DNA from: Xanthomonas hortorum pv. cynarae
GTDB taxonomy: Bacteria > Pseudomonadota > Gammaproteobacteria > Xanthomonadales > Xanthomonadaceae
Assembly: GCF_002939985.1 (NCBI RefSeq)
Contig: NZ_MDFM01000031.1
Span: 1 to 58,384 of the forward strand
Direction: 5' to 3'
Length of the DNA: 58,384 nucleotides
Shown: piece after piece, positions 50,186 to 57,958 of the stretch
Numbering within the stretch: the first letter of the stretch is position 1
Layout: every line of letters starts with the position of its first letter
Position numbers and translations under genes: made by a program
The notes under the pieces: generated by a model
What the model was told of the DNA's origin: nothing
The model's database searches: none
What the model saw: the letters and a program-made list of their open reading frames with translations, nothing else

Positions 50186-52024
50186 ATGCCCGAGTACCGC
50201 TCCAAGACCTCCACCCACGGCCGCAATATGGCCGGCGCCCGCGCACTGTGGCGCGCCACCGGCATGCGCGATGGCGACTTCCACAAGCCCATCATCGCCA
50301 TCGCCAATTCCTTCACCCAGTTCGTGCCCGGGCATGTGCACCTGAAGGATCTCGGTCAGCTGGTCGCGCGCGAGATCGAGCGCGTCGGCGGCGTGGCCAA
50401 GGAATTCGACACCATCGCCGTGGACGACGGCATCGCCATGGGCCACGACGGCATGCTGTATTCGTTGCCCAGCCGCGAGATCATCGCCGACTCGGTCGAG
50501 TACATGGTCAACGCGCATTGCGCCGACGCGCTGGTGTGCATTTCCAATTGCGACAAGATCACCCCCGGCATGTTGATGGCCGCGCTGCGGCTCAATATTC
50601 CCACCGTGTTCGTCTCCGGCGGCCCGATGGAAGCCGGCAAGACCAAGTTGTCCGAACATAAACTCGATCTGATCGATGCGATGGTGATCGCCGCCGACGA
50701 CAGCGCCTCCGATGAAAAGGTGGCCGAGTTCGAACGCAGCGCCTGCCCCACCTGCGGCTCGTGCTCGGGCATGTTCACCGCCAACTCGATGAACTGCCTG
50801 ACCGAAGCGCTAGGCCTGTCGTTGCCGGGCAACGGCACCGTAGTGGCCACGCACGCCGACCGCGAGCAGCTGTTTCTGCGCGCCGGACGCGTGGCGGTGG
50901 AGCTGTGCCATCGCTGGTACGGCGGCGAAGATCCCACCGCCCTGCCGCGCGGCATCGCCACCTTTGAAGCCTTCGAAAACGCGATGACCCTGGATATCGC
51001 CATGGGCGGCTCGACCAACACCATCCTGCATCTGCTCGCTGCCGCGCAGGAAGGCGAAGTGCCGTTCGGCATGCGCGATATCGACCGCCTGTCCAAGCGC
51101 GTGCCGCAGCTGTGCAAGGTCGCGCCGAACACGCCGAAGTACCACATCGAAGACGTGCATCGCGCCGGCGGCATCATGGCCATCCTCGGCGAGTTGGCAC
51201 GTGGCGGCCTGCTGCATACCAACGCGGCCACGGTGCACGCACGCACGCTGGCCGACGCCATCGCGCAGTGGGATGTCACCCAGACCGACGCGGAAACAGT
51301 GCACACGTTCTACAAGGCCGGCCCAGCCGGCATCCCCACGCAGATTGCCTTCAGCCAAGCCACGCGCTGGGACAGCCTGGATACCGATCGCAGCGAAGGC
51401 TGCATCCGCGATGTCGCACACGCGTTCTCACAGGAAGGTGGCCTGGCCGTGCTGTACGGCAATATCGCCCGCGACGGCTGCGTGGTGAAGACCGCAGGCG
51501 TGGACGAATCCATCCACGTGTTCGAGGGCAATGCCCGCGTCTACGAAAGCCAGGATTCGGCGGTCAAAGGCATCCTCGCCGACGAAGTGAAGGCAGGCGA
51601 TATCGTGGTGATCCGCTACGAAGGCCCCAAGGGCGGCCCCGGCATGCAGGAAATGCTCTACCCCACCAGCTATCTCAAATCCAAGGGCCTGGGCAAGCAA
51701 TGCGCCCTGCTCACCGACGGCCGCTTCTCCGGCGGCACCTCGGGCCTGTCGATCGGCCACGCCTCCCCGGAAGCCGCCGCAGGCGGCGCGATCGGCCTGG
51801 TACGCGACGGCGACAAGATCCTGATCGACATTCCTAACCGCTCGATCAACCTGCTGATCTCGGACGAGGAACTTGCTCTTCGTCGCGCAGAGCAGGATGC
51901 CAAGGGCTGGAAGCCGGTGGAAGTGCGTCCGCGCAAGGTCACCACGGCGTTGAAGGCGTATGCGTTGCTGGCGACCAGCGCGGATAAGGGTGCGGTGCGC
52001 GACAAGGCACTGCTGGACGGCTGA
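50186..52024 (+). CDS. ilvD: Dihydroxy-acid dehydratase
   Basis: 612 aa Fe-S enzyme of branched-chain amino acid synthesis. Cysteine ligands in [12 protein letters not shown] and [38 protein letters not shown] is the C-terminal signature. ATG 50186. In Xanthomonas the chromosomal integron is known to sit next to ilvD, as here. Confidence 0.97.
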   Translation: MPEYRSKTSTHGRNMAGARALWRATGMRDGDFHKPIIAIANSFTQFVPGHVHLKDLGQLVAREIERVGGVAKEFDTIAVDDGIAMGHDGMLYSLPSREIIADSVEYMVNAHCADALVCISNCDKITPGMLMAALRLNIPTVFVSGGPMEAGKTKLSEHKLDLIDAMVIAADDSASDEKVAEFERSACPTCGSCSGMFTANSMNCLTEALGLSLPGNGTVVATHADREQLFLRAGRVAVELCHRWYGGEDPTALPRGIATFEAFENAMTLDIAMGGSTNTILHLLAAAQEGEVPFGMRDIDRLSKRVPQLCKVAPNTPKYHIEDVHRAGGIMAILGELARGGLLHTNAATVHARTLADAIAQWDVTQTDAETVHTFYKAGPAGIPTQIAFSQATRWDSLDTDRSEGCIRDVAHAFSQEGGLAVLYGNIARDGCVVKTAGVDESIHVFEGNARVYESQDSAVKGILADEVKAGDIVVIRYEGPKGGPGMQEMLYPTSYLKSKGLGKQCALLTDGRFSGGTSGLSIGHASPEAAAGGAIGLVRDGDKILIDIPNRSINLLISDEELALRRAEQDAKGWKPVEVRPRKVTTALKAYALLATSADKGAVRDKALLDG

Positions 52025-52139
52025 GCTGTTGCAGCGTTGCACCGGCCGCGGTACCTGTCGCCGCATGCGTGAAACGCACCGGCAGCGGAGCGGCGCTTGC
52101 GAGCCAAAGCGGCAAGCGCCTATCGCCGGCATGGCAGCC

Positions 52140-53158
52140 TCACTCGTCGCCAACCACGCGGCCGAGCCCATCCAGCGGACTGCGTACCGCAGACGCACCG
52201 CAGCCCAGGACATGCGTATAGATCTGCGTGGTGGCCACGTCCTTGTGACCCAACAGCTCCTGCACCGTGCGGATGTCGTGGCCATCCTCCAGCAGATGGG
52301 TGGCGAACGAATGCCGCAACGTGTGGCAGGTGGCAGATTTGGCGATGCCGGCACGCCGTCGCGCCACTTGCACCGCACGCTGCAGGACTTCCTCGGACAC
52401 GTGATGGCGACCGACCCGGCCACTGCGCGGATCGCGCGACTGGCGCGCAGACGGAAACAGGTATTGCCACCCCGGCTCGGCGTCGGCATTGGGATACTTG
52501 CGTGCCAGTGCATGCGGCAGGAAGACCCGTCCGGTACCGGCCGCCAGATCGGCGGCATGCACCACCAACGCCCGTTCGCGTTGCCGTTGCAGCGCCTCAC
52601 GCAGGCTGAGCGGTAGCGGCACCCGGCGGTCCTTGCCGCCTTTGCCATCGCGCACCACGATCTCGCCGCGCGCGGCGTCCACGTCCTTGATGCGCAGCCG
52701 CAGGCACTCCATCAACCGCATTCCGCTGCCATACAACAGGCTGGCCATCAACCAACACGGACCCTCCAGCACTGCCAGCAGCCGTGCAACTTCCGCGCGC
52801 GCGAGCACGACCGGAATGCGCCTCGGTCGCTTGGCGCGCACCAGGTTTTCCATCCACGGCAGCTCGATGCGCAAAACCTCGCGATAGAGAAACAACAGCG
52901 CCGCCAACGCCTGGTTCTGCGTGCCCGCAGACACCTGCCCATCAGTAGCCAGCCGGGTGAGAAACGCCTCGACCTCCGCCTGCCCCATCTGCGCCGGATG
53001 GCGCTTGCCGCTGGCCAGGATAAACGCCGGATCCAACTGATATACGCCTGCTCGGTGCGCAGGCTGTAGTGCTTTACACGCAGGCGGTCGCGCACCTGAT
53101 CGAGCAGCCGGACCGGTGGACACGCTGTTACGCCCTCGTTTTTGTAGGTGTATTTCAT
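52140..53158 (-). pseudogene. intI: Integron integrase intI, frameshifted
   Basis: The N-terminal part reads [20 protein letters not shown] through [16 protein letters not shown] in one frame; the rest ([20 protein letters not shown] onward) reads in the next frame. The junction, TTTA where an intact gene needs one more base, lies at 53021-53025, so one base appears deleted. The catalytic half is intact: Arg in [37 protein letters not shown] and Tyr in TTQIYTHVL. Full length would be about 339 aa. Loss of intI function is known in many Xanthomonas strains, so this array is probably frozen unless an internal start rescues a short protein. Confidence 0.9.
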
Positions 53159-53254
53159 ACTCCTGCGTCCTTGCTGGATAACGCAACAAGCATCCGCATG
53201 GTCGCGCCCGCTTACTATCGTGCGATCCCTTGACTGGGGATAAGAGTTACCCCA

Positions 53255-53324
53255 TTCACAAAGCGCTCGCGATCGAAGATACTCGCCACAACACCGCGTT
53301 TCGGCGGTCCAATAGTAGTTAGGC
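53255..53324 (+). other. attI site (core at 53318-53324)
   Basis: The first GTTAGGC after intI, at 53318-53324, marks the junction of attI with cassette 1. The attI body is assumed to extend about 60 bp to the left. TTGACT at 53230-53235 is a possible -35 of a cassette promoter, but no good -10 is seen. Confidence 0.65.
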
Positions 53325-53658
53325 CGTGGTGGAGCAAATGCATTGGTGGTCGCCGCTTCGGTGAGTTCGCAGGCATGCATGCGGTTGGCTCCGGACAGCA
53401 GTCATCACCGTTGCTGGTAGCGGTAAGTTCGGTGCTTCGCCTTGGCATGCCGTTCCCGCGCTGCGCTCGTTGCGGTTGGCTTCGGTGACACCACGCGCCA
53501 CTGCATCGCTGGGCAAGCTCCATCCCGCAAGCTGTGGCACACTCGGTCCAGGCGGCAGTGCTGGGGAGCATGGTTGCACCATCCAACCTTCGCGGCCACT
53601 CACTGCCTAACAACTCATTCAAGCCGAAGTTGCTTCGCAACTCGGCTTAATTCAAGCG
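53319..53658 (+). repeat. Integron cassette 1 (340 bp, no clear gene)
   Basis: Tandem partner of cassette 2: same length with no indel and about 93% identity. Small frames exist on both strands (for example 53405-53599 minus, 64 codons, which also exists in cassette 2), but codon use and composition give no strong support for a protein. It may be non-coding or carry an RNA. Confidence 0.8.
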
Positions 53659-53664
53659 TTAGGC
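53605..53664 (+). other. attC1 (60 bp)
   Basis: GCCTAAC to GTTAGGC with stem AGTTGC-ttc-GCAACT at the tip. Confidence 0.9.
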
Positions 53665-53998
53665 CGTGGTGGAGCAAATGCGTTGGTGGTTGCCGCTTCT
53701 GTGAGTTCACAGGCGTGCATGCGCTTGGTTCCGGACAGCAGTCATCACCGTTGCTGGTTGCGGTAAGTTTGGTACTTCGCTTTGGTACGTCGTTCCCGCG
53801 CTGCGCTCGTTACAGTTGGCTTCGGTGGCATCACGCGCCGCTGCATCGCTGGGCAAGCTCCCTCCCGCAAGCTGTGGCACACTCGGTCCAGGCGGCAGTG
53901 CTGGGGAGCATGGTTGCACCACCCAACCTTTGCGGCCACTTACTGCCTAACAACTCATTCAAGCCGAAGCCACTTCGTGGCTCGGCTTAATTCAAGCG
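53659..53998 (+). repeat. Integron cassette 2 (340 bp, copy of cassette 1)
   Basis: Differs from cassette 1 by about 25 substitutions, mostly transitions. A 64-codon minus-strand frame (53745-53939) is conserved between the copies. No gene family is recognised. Confidence 0.8.
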
Positions 53999-54004
53999 TT
54001 AGGC
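53945..54004 (+). other. attC2 (60 bp)
   Basis: Same frame as attC1 but the tip stem reads AGCCAC-ttc-GTGGCT, so both strands of the stem changed together. Confidence 0.9.
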
Positions 54005-54023
54005 ATCAGAAGGAGACTTATTT

Positions 54024-54464
54024 GTGCTGAAAGGGATCGTGCTGTTTGCTCTGGGGGTTCTCATCGGCGGCGTGGCCTCATTGGCAATCACCAATGCGAA
54101 GTGGGACGAGGATCAGAGATTTCGCATCACTTCTTACCGAGAAATCAATGACAAGTACAACGCGCTTTCTGCAGAGAGCCACGCAAGGCCAAGAAGAGAT
54201 GAGTCTCTCGCCAACAATAGCTACGATAGGAGATCCATTAAATCTTGCATGCTTAACTCCACAATTCGCAGCCAAGCAATCGAGATGCATCTTGCAAACC
54301 GCGCGATGAGCGATGTGGAGAAGGGCTTGTTTCAGCCATTGGTACCTGTAGTCTTGAGTTCAAAAGAGAAGAGCAACCAGTCTCGCAGAATCGACCTCAC
54401 ACAAGAGGCAATCAAGCTTGATGATGAGTGTCTTGACCAAGCTAGAATTCGGCACAATCCTTGA
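54024..54464 (+). CDS. Cassette 3: membrane-anchored hypothetical protein
   Basis: 146 aa from a GTG start with AAGGAG 7-10 bp upstream. One N-terminal hydrophobic helix (LKGIVLFALGVLIGGVASLAI, about 2-21), then a polar, Lys/Arg/Asn-rich body. No known domain. Low GC compared with flanks indicates recent acquisition. Confidence 0.75.
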   Translation: MLKGIVLFALGVLIGGVASLAITNAKWDEDQRFRITSYREINDKYNALSAESHARPRRDESLANNSYDRRSIKSCMLNSTIRSQAIEMHLANRAMSDVEKGLFQPLVPVVLSSKEKSNQSRRIDLTQEAIKLDDECLDQARIRHNP

Positions 54465-54484
54465 TAGCAAGGACACGAGCTGAT

Positions 54485-54544
54485 GCCTAACAATTCATTC
54501 AAGCCGACGCCGCTTCGCGGCGCGGCTTAACTCAGCCGTTAGGC
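54485..54544 (+). other. attC3 (60 bp)
   Basis: GCCTAAC (54485-54491) to GTTAGGC (54538-54544) with an internal GCCGACGCCGC / GCGGCGCGGC stem. Confidence 0.9.
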
Positions 54545-54559
54545 ACAGGGAGAGAACGA

Positions 54560-54796
54560 TTGGAAATCATTGCAGCCATTGTGGTCGCGGCCATTGCGAT
54601 TACCATAATTAGGCTTCCCGCAAGAATGCTCGGTGAGCATTTGTATGAGCGAGGAGTTCGAGATCAATCCAAGTGGAGGCGCGACCTTGGAGCTGCAATT
54701 TATGCTCATAGCCTTAGATTCACTATTGCACTTGTCGGCCTACTCGTAATCCTCTTGCCGCAGCTCATATTTGGCGTCAGCCTATTGGACATCTAG
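54560..54796 (+). CDS. Cassette 4: small membrane protein
   Basis: 78 aa from a TTG start 14 bp after the AGGGAGAG ribosome site. Two hydrophobic helices (about 3-18 and 53-72) flank a basic loop (RGVRDQSKWRRDLG). No family recognised. The start is the only one that keeps the first helix whole. Confidence 0.65.
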   Translation: MEIIAAIVVAAIAITIIRLPARMLGEHLYERGVRDQSKWRRDLGAAIYAHSLRFTIALVGLLVILLPQLIFGVSLLDI

Positions 54797-54820
54797 GATC
54801 CCGGCCGAGATGCGATCAAT

Positions 54821-54880
54821 GCCTAACAACTAAATCAATCCGAACCTGCTTCGCAGGTCGGCTTATCTCGTGCGTTAGGC
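54821..54880 (+). other. attC4 (60 bp)
   Basis: GCCTAAC to GTTAGGC; outer sequence varies more than in the other sites (CTAAATCAATCC). Confidence 0.9.
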
Positions 54881-54926
54881 GGCAGTTCCAGCTTCATCTC
54901 GATCCATTACAAACAGGGGAATACAT

Positions 54927-55367
54927 ATGTTGAGGGGAAAATTTGTTGCGGTGTTGGCGGCCATTCTGCTGGCTTCCGGTTGCGCTTCGGTTCCTATGGC
55001 GCCTGCATCTCAAGATGCAGAGCTAAAGACTTTCGCACCACCGCCTGCGGGAAAGGCTGGCGTTTACATGTACAGGAATAGTTTTGTGGGTCAAGCGCTC
55101 AAAAAAGACATCTACATGGATGGCAAGCGGCTTGGGGAAAGCGCTAACAAAACCTACTTCTACAATCAGGTCGACCCTGGCGAGCACACAGTGTCAACGG
55201 AGTCCGAGTTTAGCGATAATGATTTCAAGTTCACGGTTCAATCAGGAATGAACTACTTCATCCGCCAATACATCAAAATGGGTGTTTTCGTGGGCGGGGC
55301 AAATGTCGAGCTGGTTTCCGAAGAAGAGGGGAAAAAAGGTGTTTTAGCGTCCGGCCTCGCTAAATAG
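54927..55367 (+). CDS. Cassette 5: DUF2846 domain lipoprotein
   Basis: 146 aa. Signal peptide with lipobox LASGC (Cys19) and a DUF2846-like domain: GKAGVYMYRNSFVGQALKKD, then DGKRLGES and YFYNQVDPGEHTVSTESEFS. ATG 54927 follows AGGGG. Envelope protein of unknown function. Confidence 0.82.
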   Translation: MLRGKFVAVLAAILLASGCASVPMAPASQDAELKTFAPPPAGKAGVYMYRNSFVGQALKKDIYMDGKRLGESANKTYFYNQVDPGEHTVSTESEFSDNDFKFTVQSGMNYFIRQYIKMGVFVGGANVELVSEEEGKKGVLASGLAK

Positions 55368-55397
55368 AAAATAGAAGGCTGATACATACTGATTGCC

Positions 55398-55509
55398 GCC
55401 TAACAATTCATTCAAGCCGAACTTGCTTCGTTACAGCAACAACATGGCAAATAAAGCTTTTCATGTTGTTGCCTCCACTGCGCAACTCGGCTTAATTCAG
55501 GCGTTAGGC
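55398..55509 (+). other. attC5 (112 bp, long form)
   Basis: GCCTAAC to GTTAGGC with an extra inner hairpin GCAACAACATG / CATGTTGTTGC that lengthens the central part. Confidence 0.88.
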
Positions 55510-55521
55510 CCGTAAAAGCAG

Positions 55522-55557
55522 AATGCCGCAGACGGAAACTGATCCGTCTGCGGCATT
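55522..55557 (-). terminator. Terminator of the reverse cassette gene
   Basis: Perfect 15-bp stem 55522-55536 / 55543-55557 with a 6-nt loop, 8 bp after the SymE-like stop on the minus strand and followed there by CTGCTTTT. Confidence 0.8.
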
Positions 55558-55564
55558 GTTAGTA

Positions 55565-55789
55565 TCACTCTTCGGCAATGATTGTGATGCCGCGTTCAGT
55601 CACTTGCACTTGTGCTTTTTGGCCTACGGAAAATCCTGCCGCTTGCAACCAATCTCCGCTCAAACGCAAGAACGGTACCTGCCTCGGCCAGGTCCGGCGC
55701 TCTACATCTTTGTGCTTGCTTTCGTAGACCTGATAGCCAACGGTTAAAAAACGTAGTTCCGGCTGCGCAGTCTTTCTCTTTACGGCCAT
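55565..55789 (-). CDS. Cassette 6: SymE family type I toxin, reverse orientation
   Basis: 74 aa. RFLTVGYQVYESKH followed by VPFLRLSGDWLQAAGFSVGQ and VQVTERGITIIAEE matches the SymE/AbrB-like toxin core (R-x-LTV, VP-x-LRLSGDWL-xx-AGF-xx-G). ATG 55789 with AGGAG 8 bp upstream. It lies opposite to the cassettes, as is usual for toxin cassettes with their own promoter. E. coli SymE is nucleoid-associated and controlled by the antisense RNA SymR; a similar RNA may be encoded here on the plus strand. Confidence 0.85.
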   Translation of the reverse strand: MAVKRKTAQPELRFLTVGYQVYESKHKDVERRTWPRQVPFLRLSGDWLQAAGFSVGQKAQVQVTERGITIIAEE

Positions 55790-55838
55790 AGTGGTGCTCC
55801 TAGCGGATTGTTGAGTTACGCCCCTGTTGAGAGGGCGA

Positions 55839-55994
55839 CCGAGTACTTCAACACCGCCGCTAGACGGCCCCCAGCTTTCCCCGGCAAGCCGGGTCTTGTA
55901 TGACTGGACGCTACTCGGCCATAGAAACTATGGGCGCAAAAGAAAACGCGTTTCAGTCGCGGGCACTGCTAGCGGAAGGTATGTTGAGTACCTT
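55839..55994. ncRNA. Candidate structured RNA region flanking the SymE-like gene
   Basis: Successive perfect stems: CCGAGTA (55839-55845) / TACTCGG (55912-55918) enclosing CCCGGC-aa-GCCGGG (55880-55893) and GCCG-CGGC, then CCATAG-aaa-CTATGG (55919-55933) and GAAGGTA-N7-TACCTTC (about 55974-55994). No good ORF covers it. It may be an antitoxin RNA or the leader of the toxin mRNA; strand not determined. Confidence 0.45.
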
Positions 55995-56041
55995 CGGGCA
56001 ATCTAGCGCTCTACCGGCTTGCGGTCAACTCGCAGGCAGTG

Positions 56042-56156
56042 GCCTAACAATTCGTTCAAGCCGAGCCTGCATCGTGGCAGCGCCAGCGTGCTTTACGCTA
56101 CGCTAGCACGCAGTCGCCGCCCCGCTGCGGGGGGGGGCTTAACTCAGGCGTTAGGC
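56042..56156 (+). other. attC6 (115 bp, long form)
   Basis: GCCTAAC to GTTAGGC. Shares the inner region with GCTACGCTAGCACGCAGTCG with attC7. It contains a run of nine G (56129-56137). Confidence 0.88.
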
Positions 56157-56172
56157 ATAAGGGGAGAGTTCT

Positions 56173-56580
56173 ATGCGCATCGTTGTTTTTGCCATTACTG
56201 CTTTGGCTCTACTCGCAGGCTGCGACAAGCTCCAGCAACAACAAGAAGCCTCATTTGAGATCCGTGACTTCTCAACAAAAGAGGAAACAACCAAGGCCAC
56301 CGAATATTCAAAGGAATGGAATGAATTCAAATCTACTGGAACGGTGGTCGCTCAAGGCATTCCCGCAGATCGGGCTGTGATTGCAATCTTCGAGTACAAA
56401 GACATTAGCGACAGCCCTAACCCAGAGTCACAGTACACAATGGCTCTTGTCCGCGGTGGGACGGGAAAAGTTGAAACTGCAAAAAGCAAATACGGTGAGA
56501 TCAGCAAGCGCCCCAACTACCAATGGAGCGTGCTTGGGTGGCACGACATGAAGCCTGCAAGCGTCAAGGTCGTCAATTGA
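56173..56580 (+). CDS. Cassette 7: hypothetical lipoprotein
   Basis: 135 aa. Signal peptide MRIVVFAITALALLAGC with lipobox LAGC; the mature protein begins CDKLQQQQ and is charged, without a known domain. ATG 56173 follows GGGGAGAG. Confidence 0.78.
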   Translation: MRIVVFAITALALLAGCDKLQQQQEASFEIRDFSTKEETTKATEYSKEWNEFKSTGTVVAQGIPADRAVIAIFEYKDISDSPNPESQYTMALVRGGTGKVETAKSKYGEISKRPNYQWSVLGWHDMKPASVKVVN

Positions 56581-56597
56581 GGCTAGTCTGGCCTTAT

Positions 56598-56709
56598 GTC
56601 TAACAATTCGTTCAAGCCGAGCCCAAATCGTGGCAGCGCCTTCGTCCCTACGCTACGCTAGCACGCAGTCGCCGCCCCGCTTCGGGCCGGCTTAACTTAG
56701 GCGTTAGGC
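56598..56709 (+). other. attC7 (112 bp, long form)
   Basis: GTCTAAC (56598-56604) to GTTAGGC (56703-56709). Close relative of attC6. Confidence 0.88.
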
Positions 56710-56712
56710 ATC

Positions 56713-57048
56713 ATGACTATCGACATCGACAAACTGACCGAGGCAGAGCTCATCGACCTCAATCATCGAATTGTTGAGAGACTTCGCTTTATGCAGCATG
56801 CGCGAGCTCACGCAACTATGCTCCGCTTCAGCATTGGTGATCGCGTCACGTTTGAGCCGGACATACGAGGCCCGGTTTATGGCGTTATCGTTCGCTACAA
56901 CAAAAAATCGGTCTCCGTGCTCACGGATGACGGTCGGCGTTGGACTGTAGCGCCTGGTCTTCTCCGTCCAGCATCAATAAAGGGCACTAAGCATTCGTCT
57001 TCTAGTAACGTTGTCGCTTTGCCCCGCAAGCCGCACAATGAAGCCTAA
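56713..57048 (+). CDS. Cassette 8: small hypothetical protein starting at the attC core
   Basis: 111 aa. The ATG lies three bases after the core GTTAGGC, so the AGG of the core itself serves as ribosome site. Residues 42-80 (IGDRVTFEPDIRGPVYGVIV, TDDGRRWTVAPGLLRP) look like a small beta-barrel of the KOW/SH3 kind. The stop TAA is inside the next attC. Confidence 0.75.
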   Translation: MTIDIDKLTEAELIDLNHRIVERLRFMQHARAHATMLRFSIGDRVTFEPDIRGPVYGVIVRYNKKSVSVLTDDGRRWTVAPGLLRPASIKGTKHSSSSNVVALPRKPHNEA

Positions 57049-57102
57049 CAATTCATTCAAGCCGACGCTGCTTCGCGGCCCGGCTTAACTCAGGCGTTGG
57101 GC
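57043..57102 (+). other. attC8 (60 bp, core GTTGGGC)
   Basis: GCCTAAC (57043-57049) to GTTGGGC (57096-57102), one base from the usual core. It overlaps the stop codon of cassette 8. Confidence 0.85.
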
Positions 57103-57116
57103 CACACGTAGGGAAT

Positions 57117-57548
57117 ATGGCTACTACGCACAATCCATTTCTGTTAGTAGCTGGCGGTCTGAACGCGCTCGCTGCACTGCTGCATCTCGGCTGCATCGCT
57201 GCCGGTCCAGCGGGGTACCGTCTCCTCGGCGCTGGCGACGGCATGGCTCAAATGGCATCCGCCGGGCACTGGTACCCGACAGTAGTTACATTGATTATCG
57301 TCAGCATTCTGTTGGTGTGGGCCCTTTATGCCTTATCAGGCGCAGGTCTTGTTCGCCGACTCCCTCTACTCCGCTGGGTTCTACTAGCCATTACCGGTGT
57401 TTACCTGCTGCGCGGTCTTTTCTTCGTACCTCTCATGGCACACTTCCCGGGCAACAGCATGACATTCTGGTACGCCAGCTCAGCCATCTGTCTGGCCTTT
57501 GGCATTGTTCATGCCGTCGGTCTTCGGCAATCCTGGTCGCGCCTGTAA
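57117..57548 (+). CDS. Cassette 9: four-helix membrane protein
   Basis: 143 aa. Four hydrophobic helices (about 8-27, 52-74, 84-103, 115-134) with a short polar end RQSWSRL. ATG 57117 follows TAGGGA. No family recognised with confidence. Confidence 0.75.
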   Translation: MATTHNPFLLVAGGLNALAALLHLGCIAAGPAGYRLLGAGDGMAQMASAGHWYPTVVTLIIVSILLVWALYALSGAGLVRRLPLLRWVLLAITGVYLLRGLFFVPLMAHFPGNSMTFWYASSAICLAFGIVHAVGLRQSWSRL

Positions 57549-57557
57549 ACGGGTGCG

Positions 57558-57600
57558 GTCTAACAATTCATTCAAGCCGAAGCCACTTCGCTGCTCAGCT
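57558..57600 (+). other. attC9, truncated
   Basis: Starts GTCTAACAATTCATTCAAGC like the others but loses similarity after GCTTTT near 57600; the terminal core is absent. Confidence 0.8.
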
Positions 57601-57601
57601 T

Positions 57602-57940
57602 TTACATTGATCGTGTAGGTGCTTGCTCAACCGTCTCCTGCTGCGACCGCTGCGCATCCAAGGCCTGAGACTGGCGGACGCTTTCCTGCAGTGGAGGCAC
57701 GGCCTCAGACAGATCCACCTTGGCCCGGAAGCCCGGCGTCTGGCCAAGAATAAAGATGCTTCCTTGGTGTAGGGTCACGCTCTGCAGCTGATCGTCACGA
57801 AGGATGCCCGCGCGCTTGGCTTCGACGGTGGCGTGCATTGCAACTTCATCAGAGGTGCCCTCTGGTAGCTTGCTGTGAATCGATCGATACAGAGGGTCGT
57901 TTGAGACCATCGCAGGGGCAGGCGCAACGCAGCGCTCCAA
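57602..57940 (-). pseudogene. XVIPCD fragment of a type IV secretion effector
   Basis: About 112 aa. DPLYRSIHSKLPEGTSDE, AKRAGILRDDQLQSVTLHQG and SIFILGQTPGFRAKVDLSEA follow the pattern of the C-terminal XVIPCD signal that targets antibacterial effectors to the Xanthomonas type IV system. The toxic N-terminal domain is missing: the frame meets the transposase stop at 57959-57961. The end, TAA at 57602, is intact. Likely a remnant after IS insertion. Confidence 0.7.
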
Positions 57941-57958
57941 CTGTCGACTCCCCGCAAT

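Larger units (their letters stand above)
52140..57600. mobile_element. Chromosomal integron (intI pseudogene, attI, nine cassettes)
   Basis: intI on the minus strand is followed by an attI core at 53318 and a series of attC sites, each beginning GCCTAAC or GTCTAAC and ending GTTAGGC or GTTGGGC. Cassettes (cut after the core G): 53319-53658, 53659-53998, 53999-54538, 54539-54874, 54875-55503, 55504-56150, 56151-56703, 56704-57096, and a ninth truncated at about 57600. GC content drops sharply within several cassettes. Confidence 0.95.

Noticed and set aside
53442..53990. 182-codon frame across cassettes 1 and 2
   Set aside because: Runs through an attC site and both cassette copies; typical spurious integron ORF.
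55900..56106. 68-codon plus-strand frame upstream of the SymE-like gene
   Set aside because: Covers the hairpin cluster and runs into attC6; no ribosome site or protein-like composition.
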